Source: a virus
Direction: 5' to 3' (one strand)
Length of the DNA stretch: 30,789 nt
Virus record (IMG/VR): IMGVR_UViG_3300022833_000033
Coordinates: 1-30,789 of that record
The position numbers and the translations under genes were made by a program. The notes beneath the pieces were generated by a model. It made no database searches. It worked only from the letters and a program-made list of their open reading frames with translations, and was not told the origin of the DNA. Below, piece by piece: positions 15,200 through 23,542 of this stretch (the first letter of the stretch is position 1; every line of letters starts with the position of its first letter).

Positions 15200-15504
15200 T
15201 ATTTCTGCTCAGATTTCCAGTGAAAATGTCGGGTGATTGCGTTGCCGATTGACTCATACTCTAGAGCGTCCAAAAACTGCTCTGTGTCCCAATCCCTAAT
15301 TTCTAAAACAGAGCCGTAGCCGTTTTTGACTAAATACAGAATAGACATATTGTCATCATCTATATTCGTGTGCTCAATCAAATTGTTCTCAGCCGCAGGA
15401 GCATAAACTTTTAGGCGCCACTGAGACCTTTTAAAAAAGGATAGCTCAACGCTGGCATCATTGACTGAATATACAAAAAATAATCTTCCGGGTAGTCGTC
15501 CCAA
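15199..15504 (-). CDS. Tail assembly chaperone, -1 frameshift extension
   Basis: This frame is read mainly as the -1 extension of the upstream chaperone. Entering at the slippery site it adds 76 residues, beginning RSQWRLKVYAPAAENN, and ends 'RHFHWKSEQK', directly before the tape measure. The frame also has an upstream start near 15504, but it lies inside the upstream gene without a convincing ribosome-binding site, so independent translation is doubtful. In other tailed phages the longer frameshift form couples tape measure to tube subunits. Confidence 0.75.
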   Translation of the reverse strand: MGRLPGRLFFVYSVNDASVELSFFKRSQWRLKVYAPAAENNLIEHTNIDDDNMSILYLVKNGYGSVLEIRDWDTEQFLDALEYESIGNAITRHFHWKSEQK

Positions 15505-15797
15505 TGATCTCTGATTTTTGTCATTGAGTTACCGTCAAATAATACGACACTATCAATAGTTTTCTCAACCTCGGCCCATTCACTAGACTCAAGAAACCAG
15601 AAATCTTTGTTTTGTAGGTCTTTTTGAATTCGCGTGAAGTATGCAAACACCTTCCTGCGCTTTAAGTGATTTACGTTTGCAATAACATAATCGCGCCCGT
15701 TAATTGTCGCACACTTGTCTTCGTGGATTTTTCGCGCCATGTCTAGCGCCTGACTAACTTCAGTCTCTTGCTTTAGATCTTTATTTGTATCTTTCAT
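15411..15797 (-). CDS. Tail assembly chaperone, short form
   Basis: 128 residues, mostly helical, starting MKDTNKDLKQETEVSQALDM, with 'KRRKVFAYFTRIQKDL' and 'IRDHWDDYPEDYFLYIQSMM'. Its position between tube and tape measure, and the overlapping -1 frame, identify it as the gpG/gpE-type chaperone. AGGGTGA precedes the ATG. Frameshifting would give a product of about 199 residues (123 + 76). Confidence 0.82.
   Translation of the reverse strand: MKDTNKDLKQETEVSQALDMARKIHEDKCATINGRDYVIANVNHLKRRKVFAYFTRIQKDLQNKDFWFLESSEWAEVEKTIDSVVLFDGNSMTKIRDHWDDYPEDYFLYIQSMMPALSYPFLKGLSGA
15429..15438 (-). promoter_or_regulatory. -1 ribosomal frameshift site
   Basis: On the minus strand six T and four A are read in zero frame as CCT TTT TTA AAA GG. 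Both T_TTT_TTA (15438-15432) and T_TTA_AAA (15435-15429) are canonical slippery heptamers in the correct phase. The -1 frame stays open for 76 more codons, while zero frame stops at 15411. Confidence 0.8.
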
Positions 15798-15886
15798 TAG
15801 TTCACCCTAAACCCCGTTTAATTAAATGGGCAACAGCTACGGGTAGAGCTGCTTTCATCTGATCTTGACTAGCCCATTTAAAGCTT

Positions 15887-16318
15887 TTACAGGTTGCGTG
15901 TCGCTCGCCTGAATCGTATTACGTACTCCATGCCCGGCGATCCATCAAGCGAATTGACCGATTTACTTGGCTGTGCAGTAAATGAGCCATTCTCAAGTGA
16001 GTAAGACTCAACAGCATCATTTCCGTCTTTGTTGTAACTTTCTTTAGCGCTGCCTTGAAATAAAGTAGGAGGCGTCTGATTTCTTGCTGTGTTTAGAAAA
16101 ACATCGCTGTCGCTAAATTTCATTACTCGAATAGTTACATCATGCACGTCTTTGTCAGAGCGCTCGTTAATGTTAACAGCTCCATCAATGCCGTTGGTTT
16201 GAGTTGTTGCGGGGTTGACCGAGGTTATCATTAGGTTCTCACCTTCTTGAAGATCCCCAATTATCTCACCATTGAGCACAAGCGTTGTGCTGCCGTTTGC
16301 TAGAATTATTGCAGACAT
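15887..16318 (-). CDS. Tail tube protein
   Basis: 143 residues, beta-rich (MSAIILANGSTTLVLNGEII ... GMEYVIRFRRATRNL). 'LQEGENLMITSVNP' and 'AVNINERSDKDVHDVTIRVM' are typical of small tube proteins of DUF3383-sheath myoviruses. It lies directly downstream of the sheath and upstream of the chaperone. The 89-bp gap after it contains no gene that could be supported. Confidence 0.8.
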   Translation of the reverse strand: MSAIILANGSTTLVLNGEIIGDLQEGENLMITSVNPATTQTNGIDGAVNINERSDKDVHDVTIRVMKFSDSDVFLNTARNQTPPTLFQGSAKESYNKDGNDAVESYSLENGSFTAQPSKSVNSLDGSPGMEYVIRFRRATRNL

Positions 16319-16334
16319 AAGCTTACCTATTTAT

Positions 16335-17834
16335 TTATTTGTTAACCACTATGATCAGGTCAACGCTGTGAATTGCGCCCTGAAATTTTATCGCACCCTG
16401 AAGCACGGGTGATTTCCTAAGCTCTCGATCTGACTGAGGTTGATCGGCTAAACTATTTGCTAGCCAGTAAAAACCGTTTTGGAATATGCTGCGCTTAAAT
16501 GTTTCGACATCGCCAAACGTATCGGGGCTTGACCATGTACCCGGGCCAATAAAACCGGCAGTTACGAATCCGCGAGTTGTCTTTTCTGCTTGATCAATAA
16601 GCTGATCCACGCCTTTTTGAGTCTGTGGGATCTTTGTTGATGTTAGTTTTAGCAGGTTAAACATATCGGTTGAGACTGCATCTACATACGCTAACAAATT
16701 GTATCGATTGTCAGTAAAATCATTCGCGCCGCTTGTTAAAATTACAGGCGATAATTTGATTGTAGTGTAAACATCAAGACCAACAGCTTTAGCTTTAAGC
16801 AGTTCTATGTCGTCATAATCTTCTGCAGCAACAGAAAGCTCCTTAACTTGCATAGTTAATGCTGAATTAATCGCATTAAAAAGTACAGTGTGAGTGCGTG
16901 CCATGTATGACGCTGCCATTTTTCTATTGTTCGCTTTACTGAATAGCATGCGGTAATTGGTTAAGCTAGAAAGTTTTATGTCCCAAACGACGTTTGTAGC
17001 GCTAACCTCTAGATTCGCCGGTGCATTAAACACGTCATACAATAATACGCCGTTAGCCTGCGCCCATTGTGCAAGAGATTTTGATTCAACGTCGGTCGGA
17101 TTGTCAATAAACATGCCGCCCTTAAAGTTTGTAAGGGCTTTTATTTCAGTGACGGCTGCCTCTTTAGACTGCAGTGCAATTGTTGTTGATGCTGCACCTT
17201 GTGCGAGTGTAGAGCCTGACCCTTCTGACAATGTAAGAATATCACCGATAAAAGTTCCGCCTGCTGGAGCAGTTAGAAATGTTAAAGCGCTTGAAGTTCC
17301 TGTGGTGTCGCTAGTAATGACAATTTTTTGATCGTCAATGCTTGCCGTTGCGCCTGTTAGTTCGTCGTTGAGTAATCCGACAACTTGCACCAAAGTGGTT
17401 ACAGCTCTAAAATCAACACCTGTTACGTTCTGGGTTGATCCGTCAACGTCAACATCAAAAGAGCCGTCTTGTATTGCTTGTAGAACACCGATTGTAGCGA
17501 CCTCTGATAGCTGGGCACCGGTCAATACTGCGGCAGTAGCTGCCACAGCTTCTTCTGCTGAGCGCCAGTATGCGATAACTAGGTAGCCGCCTTTGTTGAC
17601 AGGGTTCGGGCTTGTACCGAAAAAGGCTTTTGAGAATTCATAAGGCTTTGAATAAGTTCCGTATTGAGACGCAACGCTTGCAGAATCACGATGAATACTA
17701 AACCGATTAGTTGACGACAGGCCGCCGATTTTTTCGCCCGTAATGATTGTTACAATATTAAAGTTGTCGCGAGCCGCTAACTGACCGCCCTCTTGAATAC
17801 TGACATTGATTACTTCTGTAATGCTTGCGCTCAT
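16335..17834 (-). CDS. Tail sheath protein (DUF3383)
   Basis: 499 residues. The N-terminal strand MSASITEVINVSIQEGGQ, 'SVASQYGTYSKPYEFSKAFF', 'KGGYLVIAYWR' and the C-terminal 'GTWSSPDTFGDVETFKRSIF' with 'REL RKSPVLQGAIKFQGAIH' are those of the DUF3383 sheath family. It is the defining gene for a contractile tail. Residues about 90-230 (Val/Thr/Ala-rich) form the variable surface insertion. Confidence 0.92.
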   Translation of the reverse strand: MSASITEVINVSIQEGGQLAARDNFNIVTIITGEKIGGLSSTNRFSIHRDSASVASQYGTYSKPYEFSKAFFGTSPNPVNKGGYLVIAYWRSAEEAVAATAAVLTGAQLSEVATIGVLQAIQDGSFDVDVDGSTQNVTGVDFRAVTTLVQVVGLLNDELTGATASIDDQKIVITSDTTGTSSALTFLTAPAGGTFIGDILTLSEGSGSTLAQGAASTTIALQSKEAAVTEIKALTNFKGGMFIDNPTDVESKSLAQWAQANGVLLYDVFNAPANLEVSATNVVWDIKLSSLTNYRMLFSKANNRKMAASYMARTHTVLFNAINSALTMQVKELSVAAEDYDDIELLKAKAVGLDVYTTIKLSPVILTSGANDFTDNRYNLLAYVDAVSTDMFNLLKLTSTKIPQTQKGVDQLIDQAEKTTRGFVTAGFIGPGTWSSPDTFGDVETFKRSIFQNGFYWLANSLADQPQSDRELRKSPVLQGAIKFQGAIHSVDLIIVVNK

Positions 17835-17836
17835 GT

Positions 17837-18334
17837 CTAAAACTCCACTCTGTTTTCTGATAATATTGATATTTGTGACGTGTCAATTCTTAGCGTATCA
17901 ACATCGACTGTGCTTGTAACCTGCATATTGAAGTTAAGCTCAACTCGTTCGCCGTATTGCTGGCCAGCTAACAGTTTTACATCTGTAATAGATGTTGTGC
18001 TAAAGACTCCAATTTGCAAAGTGTATTGGAGCTCTAAAGATTTTTGCGATTTAACCAGCAATGAAAAAGATGTTGCTCTTTCGTGTGCGCCATCGCCATA
18101 GAATGATAAAACTATCGGCACTATGCTACGGCTAAAGTATGTCATTTTCTCAGCGACAGAATCAAACTTTTCTCCGCTGCTTAATTGTCTTAATGTGCCT
18201 AGCGAGTCAACAGCAATGAAAGCAGTATTATAATCATCTATCTCGTAACCGTCTCGACCAATTCGTATCAGCTGCTCAGAATAATCTAAAAGATCCCGAA
18301 CAAATGTTGCGGCCTTAACTAAAGGCCTGCTCAT
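17837..18334 (-). CDS. Tail terminator / neck protein
   Basis: 165 residues. 'QLIRIGRDGYEIDDYNTAFI' and 'ERATSFSLLVKSQKSLELQY' with 'GERVELNFNMQVTST' match the neck terminator (gp12-like/LIC_12616-type) proteins encoded right before sheaths. It caps the tail tube at the neck. It overlaps the upstream connector gene by 4 bp and ends 2 bp before the sheath ATG. Confidence 0.72.
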   Translation of the reverse strand: MSRPLVKAATFVRDLLDYSEQLIRIGRDGYEIDDYNTAFIAVDSLGTLRQLSSGEKFDSVAEKMTYFSRSIVPIVLSFYGDGAHERATSFSLLVKSQKSLELQYTLQIGVFSTTSITDVKLLAGQQYGERVELNFNMQVTSTVDVDTLRIDTSQISILSENRVEF

Positions 18335-18669
18335 GTTGACACCAACAATGGGCGCTTTGTCTCTTCTGCAAGCTGCTCACAATAACCAAAATCATTATAG
18401 TCGCCTTTCCCTATGAATTTGAAATCTTTTGACTTGTACAATATGTATTCGCCGTTGTTAAGGTTTTCTAAACTGTGCACCATTAGATAATCATTTGAAT
18501 AGTCAATCGTGTCTGGGTTGAGTTTGTCTTTTTCTGCTGACTGCACAAGGCATTCTTGAGATCTAGATGTAACGACTATTGACTGAACAAAGTTAGTCGT
18601 GGTGATGCTGACATTCTTAATCGTATGCTCAGATGACAAAAGCTCTATAGCAGGCGATAAATCAATCAT
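18331..18669 (-). CDS. Probable head-tail joining (stopper) protein
   Basis: 112 residues from ATG 18669. A TTG six codons upstream is less likely because GGGG lies 6 nt before the ATG. 'NNGEYILYKSKDFKFIGKGD' and 'YNDFGYCEQLAEETKRP' describe a small beta barrel with a loop, as in stopper proteins. Position between the gp10/Mu gpG-like and terminator genes supports a head-tail connector. The family is not firmly recognised. Confidence 0.6.
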   Translation of the reverse strand: MIDLSPAIELLSSEHTIKNVSITTTNFVQSIVVTSRSQECLVQSAEKDKLNPDTIDYSNDYLMVHSLENLNNGEYILYKSKDFKFIGKGDYNDFGYCEQLAEETKRPLLVST

Positions 18670-18815
18670 ACATTGCCCCAGTAACAACCTAAAAAGTATC
18701 TTAAATCACCACATCGCTTATAGACACACACACTAAACAAATTTAGCATAACAATCTCGTTATATCTAACAACTGTTGCAATGTGAAATCTTCCAATCTT
18801 CAGGCATAAGTGCAT
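18666..18815 (-). CDS. Candidate overlooked small protein, 49 aa
   Basis: Reads MHLCLKIGRFHIATVVRYNE, then IVMLNLFSVCVYKRCGDLRY and FLGCYWGNV. It fills a 163-bp gap in an otherwise gap-free operon and ends with an ATGA overlap at the start of the next gene, both typical of a real gene. Against it, the ribosome-binding site is poor. The protein is hydrophobic and basic with five Cys. Function unknown. Confidence 0.45.
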   Translation of the reverse strand: MHLCLKIGRFHIATVVRYNEIVMLNLFSVCVYKRCGDLRYFLGCYWGNV

Positions 18816-18832
18816 TGTATTAAAATATTTTA

Positions 18833-19309
18833 TCACGATCCTCTCACTACGTAAGTTATAGAGCCTCTAAGTATGCCTGTGTCAATTAACACTTGGCTGC
18901 TGCCTTTTGCGTTCTTTGTGCTCTGGCTTATATCAGGCCAAACGCCATAGCCTCGCGTTGTGAAAGCCCCCTTAGAGATATTTACGGCAGTAACACCTAC
19001 TAGCCCTAGCGCAACTTTTGCGCCTTTACCGCGCTGATATACGTCGCTAAATTGAAGCTCAACCGCGTTTTTTAGTTCGTCTTTTTTTTCAATAAATGGT
19101 GTATTTAAAAATGATCGTCTCGGAATTTTTTCCCCGCCGTATTCATGTATAGCGCCAACGGCCGCAATTGTCATACCTTCGCCGTATATTTTGCCACCTA
19201 TTTTCTCAGAAGGTAGGCCAACAGCAACGTGAGACCTTAAGGCTACACGTATATTTTTAGCATAAGCCGTTGTTCGTTCTAACATTTGCTGAGGCGTTAA
19301 GTTAGACAA
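18833..19309 (-). CDS. Head-tail connector, HK97 gp10 / Mu gpG-like
   Basis: 158 residues. 'AAVGAIHEYGGEKIPRRSFL' and the C-terminal 'QVLIDTGILRGSITYVVRGS' are the two signatures of phage virion morphogenesis/HK97-gp10-like proteins. Start TTG 19309 is chosen because AGGTGG lies 5 nt before it; GTG at 19324 or 19318 in the same frame is also possible. It overlaps the end of the DUF4054 gene by 8 bp. Confidence 0.82.
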   Translation of the reverse strand: MSNLTPQQMLERTTAYAKNIRVALRSHVAVGLPSEKIGGKIYGEGMTIAAVGAIHEYGGEKIPRRSFLNTPFIEKKDELKNAVELQFSDVYQRGKGAKVALGLVGVTAVNISKGAFTTRGYGVWPDISQSTKNAKGSSQVLIDTGILRGSITYVVRGS

Positions 19310-19646
19310 AAAAACCACCTGCACGACTTCGTGTTAACATCAAATATCTTTGTCCGTATTTAGTAGACCTAAGCCAGTCTGATCGCTCACTGCTTGAAGG
19401 TGAAAGTGCGGCAAAAGATAGTGACACATTGCCAGCAGACGTAGATGAAATGTCCTTGTTCGTGCTAGATTTGGCACTCTCTTCGCTAATAAGCATATGA
19501 GCAATAAGATTCAAAATAATTTCTTGATCATCAGGATATGCACCCCCATAATAAAACGGCCAAACGTCAGCTAATATATTTATATTGGCGTCGTATTTAG
19601 CAAAGTCAAATACAGGGAATCTAGCCTTAAAATCATCAATTAACAT
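19302..19646 (-). CDS. Head completion adaptor, DUF4054
   Basis: 114 residues. 'IDDFKARFPVFDFAKYDANI' , 'ILNLIAHMLI' and the C-terminal 'WLRSTKYGQRYLMLTRSRAG' with GFFV are diagnostic for DUF4054, a helical adaptor on the portal. It overlaps the upstream gene by 7 bp. Confidence 0.85.
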   Translation of the reverse strand: MLIDDFKARFPVFDFAKYDANINILADVWPFYYGGAYPDDQEIILNLIAHMLISEESAKSSTNKDISSTSAGNVSLSFAALSPSSSERSDWLRSTKYGQRYLMLTRSRAGGFFV

Positions 19647-19939
19647 TCTTTTAGATAACCAAGCTCAATAGCATGCATGACCTTTTTTAGCCCTTGTTTC
19701 TTTTTAGCGTCGCATTCTGTAATCGTATAGCTTTCGCCTTTTTTGATTAAGCTATCAAAGACTTGATGAGGAGCTTTCTGCAAATTAACAACCTGCATGC
19801 CCTCGCCAGCCACTTGATCGCTTTCATCAAGTAAAGATCCCTGACCTAAATCTTCGCCGCCTTCAATAATTGCATCCTGAGTATTATCGATAGCCTTTTC
19901 GACAACGACCTTTGACTGATTTTGCTTGTTCTTCTTCAT
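19640..19939 (-). CDS. Hypothetical protein in capsid cluster, 99 aa
   Basis: A charged, flexible N-terminal 50 residues (KKNKQNQSK ... acidic stretch) precedes a compact C-terminus 'HQVFDSLIKKGESYTITECD' and 'VMHAIELGYLKEC'. Its position between major capsid and DUF4054 genes suggests a minor head protein. No family recognised. Confidence 0.6.
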   Translation of the reverse strand: MKKNKQNQSKVVVEKAIDNTQDAIIEGGEDLGQGSLLDESDQVAGEGMQVVNLQKAPHQVFDSLIKKGESYTITECDAKKKQGLKKVMHAIELGYLKEC

Positions 19940-19979
19940 AAAAACACCCGTGAATTCGCTTCATCCGTGAATAGATTAA

Positions 19980-20960
19980 TTACAAACCTGTAAGAGTTCG
20001 TGCTGAACCTGTTTCAATTACATCTAAGCCTGCGATGCTAAAGAAGCTCTCAACAAAGTATTTAAAGCCTCGCTGATCAACACTAGAGACGTTTAACGGA
20101 ACAGGTAGACGGAACTGCATAGCTCGCCTGTTGTTACTGAATGCGACGGTCACAGAGGCATCGCTTGCGCCTGCGGTTGCTGCCTTGCTAGTCAAACCAA
20201 ATGTGATGGTTGGGAAGTTAGCAATCAATGCAGCCAGCACTGACATTTCAGAACCTGCTGAGTTTAAGATAGTGCGCTGTGCAATATTAAAAACGCCGAC
20301 CGGCATTATGACGTTAGTCGCTTTAAAGGTCTCGACGTTTAAAACTCCGGTAAACTGTGCAGTGATAAGCTCAGCAATCTCAGCATAAAGCTCCGCACCT
20401 GTTAGCGTTGAAGCTGCACCGCCTGCTGATGATGTTGCGAACGCTGATGAGTTTAAAAGGCCGGTAGTCTTTTGAGTTCCGTCTGCTCGAAGCTGGCCTA
20501 AATAACCGATTGAGTCAAGATCACGATTATACAACTCAGCGTGGCCTTCAAAGAACCGAGAAGGCAGATTAATGTTTTGAAGCTCGGCTTGTTTTAGCTG
20601 AACCTCAGTCCATGCACTTTCTGCTTCTTTAGAGAATACTGGAATAGAATCATCTTCGCCTGACAGGGTGATCTTGCCCGTACCGTTTGATGCAGTGCCG
20701 GACTCTACATAGCCTCCCTCAACCGTAAGCTTTAACTTTTGAATGGATGTTGCATAGCCGCCCTCATTGTTGACAGTTATGCCGCTATTCAAGAAGGTCA
20801 AGCCTGCGAATTCTTGTGTGAATATTTCAGGGCTTACAAACTCAAGATTTCGAGCGAGAATAATACCGCCCTCGTCTTTAAAAGATTTTGCAGTGTCTGC
20901 AATCTTCTCGAATGATTTTACATTGTAAACTTTGTTTATATCTGCGCTTGTTTTTTTCAC
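19980..20960 (-). CDS. Major capsid protein (DUF2184-like)
   Basis: 326 residues. 'LARNLEFVSPEIFTQEFAGL' (about 36-55), 'YVESGTASNGTGKI', 'SWTEVQLKQAELQ'-type (AWTEVQLKQAELQNIN) and the C-terminal 'RRAMQFRLPVPLNVSS' with 'GLDVIETGSA' match the DUF2184 HK97-fold capsid family that accompanies DUF2213 proteases. It lies downstream of protease/scaffold and cement genes in the usual order. Confidence 0.87.
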   Translation of the reverse strand: MKKTSADINKVYNVKSFEKIADTAKSFKDEGGIILARNLEFVSPEIFTQEFAGLTFLNSGITVNNEGGYATSIQKLKLTVEGGYVESGTASNGTGKITLSGEDDSIPVFSKEAESAWTEVQLKQAELQNINLPSRFFEGHAELYNRDLDSIGYLGQLRADGTQKTTGLLNSSAFATSSAGGAASTLTGAELYAEIAELITAQFTGVLNVETFKATNVIMPVGVFNIAQRTILNSAGSEMSVLAALIANFPTITFGLTSKAATAGASDASVTVAFSNNRRAMQFRLPVPLNVSSVDQRGFKYFVESFFSIAGLDVIETGSARTLTGL

Positions 20961-20971
20961 TTGTGCAACCC

Positions 20972-21454
20972 CTATAAAAATTTATTGATGCGAACTAGCC
21001 AAACTTTAGCCGCTTTCTGTGACCAAAAAACAACGTCACCTGCTGAGATGACCCCAGTGCCGACGGATGCGTCGGTGGCCTTTCCCGCTTCTGCCGTGTT
21101 TGCATTGATGACTTGAACAGGGCCGTAGCGCGAAGGGTCTGCTGCGTCTGTGACGGTAACGGTGGCAAATCCAAAGTTAATAACCTCAGCGACTTGGTCA
21201 ATGCCTGCGCCAGTGGTTTTGTATACGTTGACGCCAATCTCGTTGGTTATTTTACGTGCAACAATTCCAGCGATTACGGGCGTTGAAGATCCGTCCATGT
21301 TGTCAATAGATCCACTGTCGAATTTGGCAAAACGACCAACGCGCAAATCATTTTCAAATTTATCATAAGCGCTGATATTGCCGACTGAGTCAGTAATCAA
21401 TTCGCCTGCGGGTAGTTCTGCGTTTGTAGCGAGGACTGTGTTGTTAAAAGGCAT
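20972..21454 (-). CDS. Capsid cement/decoration protein
   Basis: 160 residues, beta-rich. 'NAELPAGELITDSVGNISAY', 'GIVARKITNEIG' and 'AADPSRYGPVQVINANTAEA' with 'GDVVFWSQK' resemble the structural cement proteins that stand between DUF2213 and DUF2184 genes. It starts one base inside the DUF2213 stop. The role is inferred from order and fold-like pattern. Confidence 0.75.
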   Translation of the reverse strand: MPFNNTVLATNAELPAGELITDSVGNISAYDKFENDLRVGRFAKFDSGSIDNMDGSSTPVIAGIVARKITNEIGVNVYKTTGAGIDQVAEVINFGFATVTVTDAADPSRYGPVQVINANTAEAGKATDASVGTGVISAGDVVFWSQKAAKVWLVRINKFL

Positions 21455-22590
21455 TATGCTTCTCCTAGGTCTTTGGCAATTCGCGCACTTAGCGAGTTAT
21501 CGTTTTTGTTGTCACCAAATCCACTGTAATTAGGCGATGTTTTTCTAAGCAATTTGAATGCAACTGATAGTTCAGCATCTTCAAATTTGTCAGTCGATTG
21601 GGTTGATAAAGAATCCCGCATAACGTCGTTAGCAGACTTTCCACTAAACTCGTAATCATCGTCAAGAAACTGACGCGCTTTATTGATTACAGATGAATAT
21701 CGCTTGACTTCAACATCAGCAAAAGCCTTTGATCGAACATTTAGAGCATCAGCAAACTTTTTGTCGTCTGCGTCTTTGCACTCGGCGTCTTCCATCTCTT
21801 TTTTTTCTTTCTCCATGTCGGCCATTTTTTGTTTTTCTTCGTCGCTGTATTCGTCCTCAGATTCCATGTCAGCCATCTCAACGCCTGCTTCTTTAGCGTA
21901 AGACATAATCTGCATGAGAGCTGGTCGAAGGGCTTCAATCTCGTCTACGGGTACTTTTCTCATTGCTTCGGGTAAAGCCGTTGCAATCTCAGCAATTTGC
22001 TCAAGATTTAGCTTGCCCTCAGCATCTAGAAATGATTTATGAAACTTCATATTCTTCTCACTCTTAATTAATTTTCGATCTATGAAACTACACAACGAAC
22101 CACACCGGCCCGCTGGCACTGCTGCGAGGTGGTGCGGGATGATGTTAATTTGCTCAAAATCATACGTGTCGTGTGAAATAAGCTCAGCATGATAACCTAA
22201 CGACAGCTCACGCTTATCTTTGAGGGCTGGCATCATCGAATCAGATATTGATATTTTGTTTAAAATCGCAATAAATGAATTTGTTTGAGGAGTTATTTGG
22301 TCAATCAGTTTTGATTGTTCTACAGTGCTGCCTGTGTCTGGCCTTGGCTCGTCTAAATCAACATGCTCGTTAGTCAAAGGGATGCCAAGCATTGCCTGAG
22401 CCGCGTTTGCTATAGTTGCTGGGGATCGATAAACAGTAAATATCTTTTCGCTAGGGCTTAGATTAAGCTCAGACCCTAAATACTCAATGACGCCATCGCG
22501 CACACTTATTGCGGTTTTGTCTTCGCTAGAAAAAACAGCAACATCAGCAAACTGTCGAACAATCTTTACATCTTTATTAATCACTGCCAT
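21454..22590 (-). CDS. Prohead protease fused to scaffold (DUF2213)
   Basis: 378 residues. The N-terminal protease part (1-170) has 'PLTNEHVDLD' (His76), 'RELSLGYHAEL' (Ser130) and 'IPHHLAAVPAGRCG' (His153/154), the DUF2213 conserved blocks and likely active-site region. The C-terminal half is acidic and coiled-coil (about 235-285, E/K/D-rich), as in scaffolds. ATG at codon 181 (22050) has a GAGAAG site and could give scaffold alone. It would process the prohead and scaffold around the capsid shell. Confidence 0.85.
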   Translation of the reverse strand: MAVINKDVKIVRQFADVAVFSSEDKTAISVRDGVIEYLGSELNLSPSEKIFTVYRSPATIANAAQAMLGIPLTNEHVDLDEPRPDTGSTVEQSKLIDQITPQTNSFIAILNKISISDSMMPALKDKRELSLGYHAELISHDTYDFEQINIIPHHLAAVPAGRCGSLCSFIDRKLIKSEKNMKFHKSFLDAEGKLNLEQIAEIATALPEAMRKVPVDEIEALRPALMQIMSYAKEAGVEMADMESEDEYSDEEKQKMADMEKEKKEMEDAECKDADDKKFADALNVRSKAFADVEVKRYSSVINKARQFLDDDYEFSGKSANDVMRDSLSTQSTDKFEDAELSVAFKLLRKTSPNYSGFGDNKNDNSLSARIAKDLGEA

Positions 22591-22616
22591 AAATAAAACC
22601 TATGCTAATGCTCGCG

Positions 22617-22646
22617 AGTATAAATCCTATCTATATCAATAGTCAA
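22617..22646 (-). promoter_or_regulatory. Internal late promoter before the capsid block
   Basis: On the minus strand TTGACT (22646-22641) is followed after 18 nt by TATACT (22622-22617). Each box matches consensus at 5 of 6 positions. It lies in a 90-bp gap just upstream of the protease/scaffold gene at 22590 and would boost protease, cement and major capsid. Confidence 0.6.
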
Positions 22647-22680
22647 ATAATGCAATTTTAACAGCCTGCCCCCCATATCA

Positions 22681-23184
22681 TTAAACTGATGTTACCGTTG
22701 CCGAAAACCTATCCACTGTGATTGATGCAGCCTGAACAGACGAAAATCTAAATCTAGCACCACCAGTTCTATAGTCCTCGTCCTCAATAAGCATATGATA
22801 CGAAAAAGCGATCTTGTTACCCGTGACGGCCGTTTTATAATAATTGTGTATTACTTGATGCTCGTGTGCTGTACTTGTTCCCTCAGCTAGGCTTATAAAC
22901 ATATCAAACTCTTGCGCCGCAAGATTATTAAATGCAGCAAATCCTACAATATCAACAACGTCGCCAACCTTTAACGATGAGAAATCAAATTTGTTAGTTG
23001 AAGCATTCCACAATACATCTTTTGAGTTTGGATTGTACGCGTTTAAACTATCCGCGTTGTTAGTTATGTATGTGTCTGTTGCGTTGCCTGTGTGCGATAT
23101 AGCTGAGTTTGTGCTGTTAGTAATAAACCAGTAAGTCTTGCTTACGCCTTCGATTGATGGGGTCGGTGTCCGTGGGTATGGCAT
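22681..23184 (-). CDS. Putative head-surface structural protein
   Basis: 167 residues from ATG 23184 (GGAGA 8 nt upstream, directly after the previous stop; a longer start at 23214 is unlikely). N-terminal 'MPYPRTPTPSIEGVSKTYWF' is Pro-rich. The rest is beta-rich with 'LKVGDVVDIVGFAAFNN' and 'KIAFSYHMLIEDEDYRTGGA', like a jelly-roll head fibre or decoration domain. No named family; the role is inferred from location in the head cluster. Confidence 0.6.
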   Translation of the reverse strand: MPYPRTPTPSIEGVSKTYWFITNSTNSAISHTGNATDTYITNNADSLNAYNPNSKDVLWNASTNKFDFSSLKVGDVVDIVGFAAFNNLAAQEFDMFISLAEGTSTAHEHQVIHNYYKTAVTGNKIAFSYHMLIEDEDYRTGGARFRFSSVQAASITVDRFSATVTSV

Positions 23185-23185
23185 A

Positions 23186-23542
23186 TCAATATCTCCACAA
23201 AAAAGCGGTTGCACTCACTGCGCCGGCAACATCTGCTAACACTATTTTACCTTTAATTTGTGGCCCAGCAAACGACGGCATAGTGTAACTTGCATCAGCT
23301 CCAGCAAGGGTTAAGTTGATAATCGAATCACCTTCAGACGGGCCTTGAAATTGGCCGTCAATGGGTGATACGGTTATCGTACAAGTTCCTGCCGAGGGCG
23401 TAACAATATCACCGTTCGCATCATATAGAGCGATAACAAACACGCTTGCATCATAGTCGGGTGTAAGCGCATCGGTGAAAAATGACCCGTCAACAGGCAG
23501 TGTGTTTGATCCACTGTTTTTAAAATACTTTCTTTCAGCCAC
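23186..23542 (-). CDS. Putative head fibre/decoration protein
   Basis: 118 residues. 'RKYFKNSGSNTLPVDGSFFT', 'VFVIALYDANGDIVTPSAGT' and 'GPQIKGKIVLADVAGA' describe an Ig-like beta sandwich. It is followed 1 bp later by the other candidate surface protein, so the two probably form one accessory. Small Ig-like proteins in this place decorate capsids, but the partner and site are not known. Confidence 0.6.
   Translation of the reverse strand: MAERKYFKNSGSNTLPVDGSFFTDALTPDYDASVFVIALYDANGDIVTPSAGTCTITVSPIDGQFQGPSEGDSIINLTLAGADASYTMPSFAGPQIKGKIVLADVAGAVSATAFLWRY

Noticed and set aside
15798-15886. Short minus-strand frame between tube and chaperone (last 18 codons start with ATG)
   Set aside because: Protein-like sequence, but only 18 codons from an ATG, without ribosome-binding site, and closed by a stop upstream.
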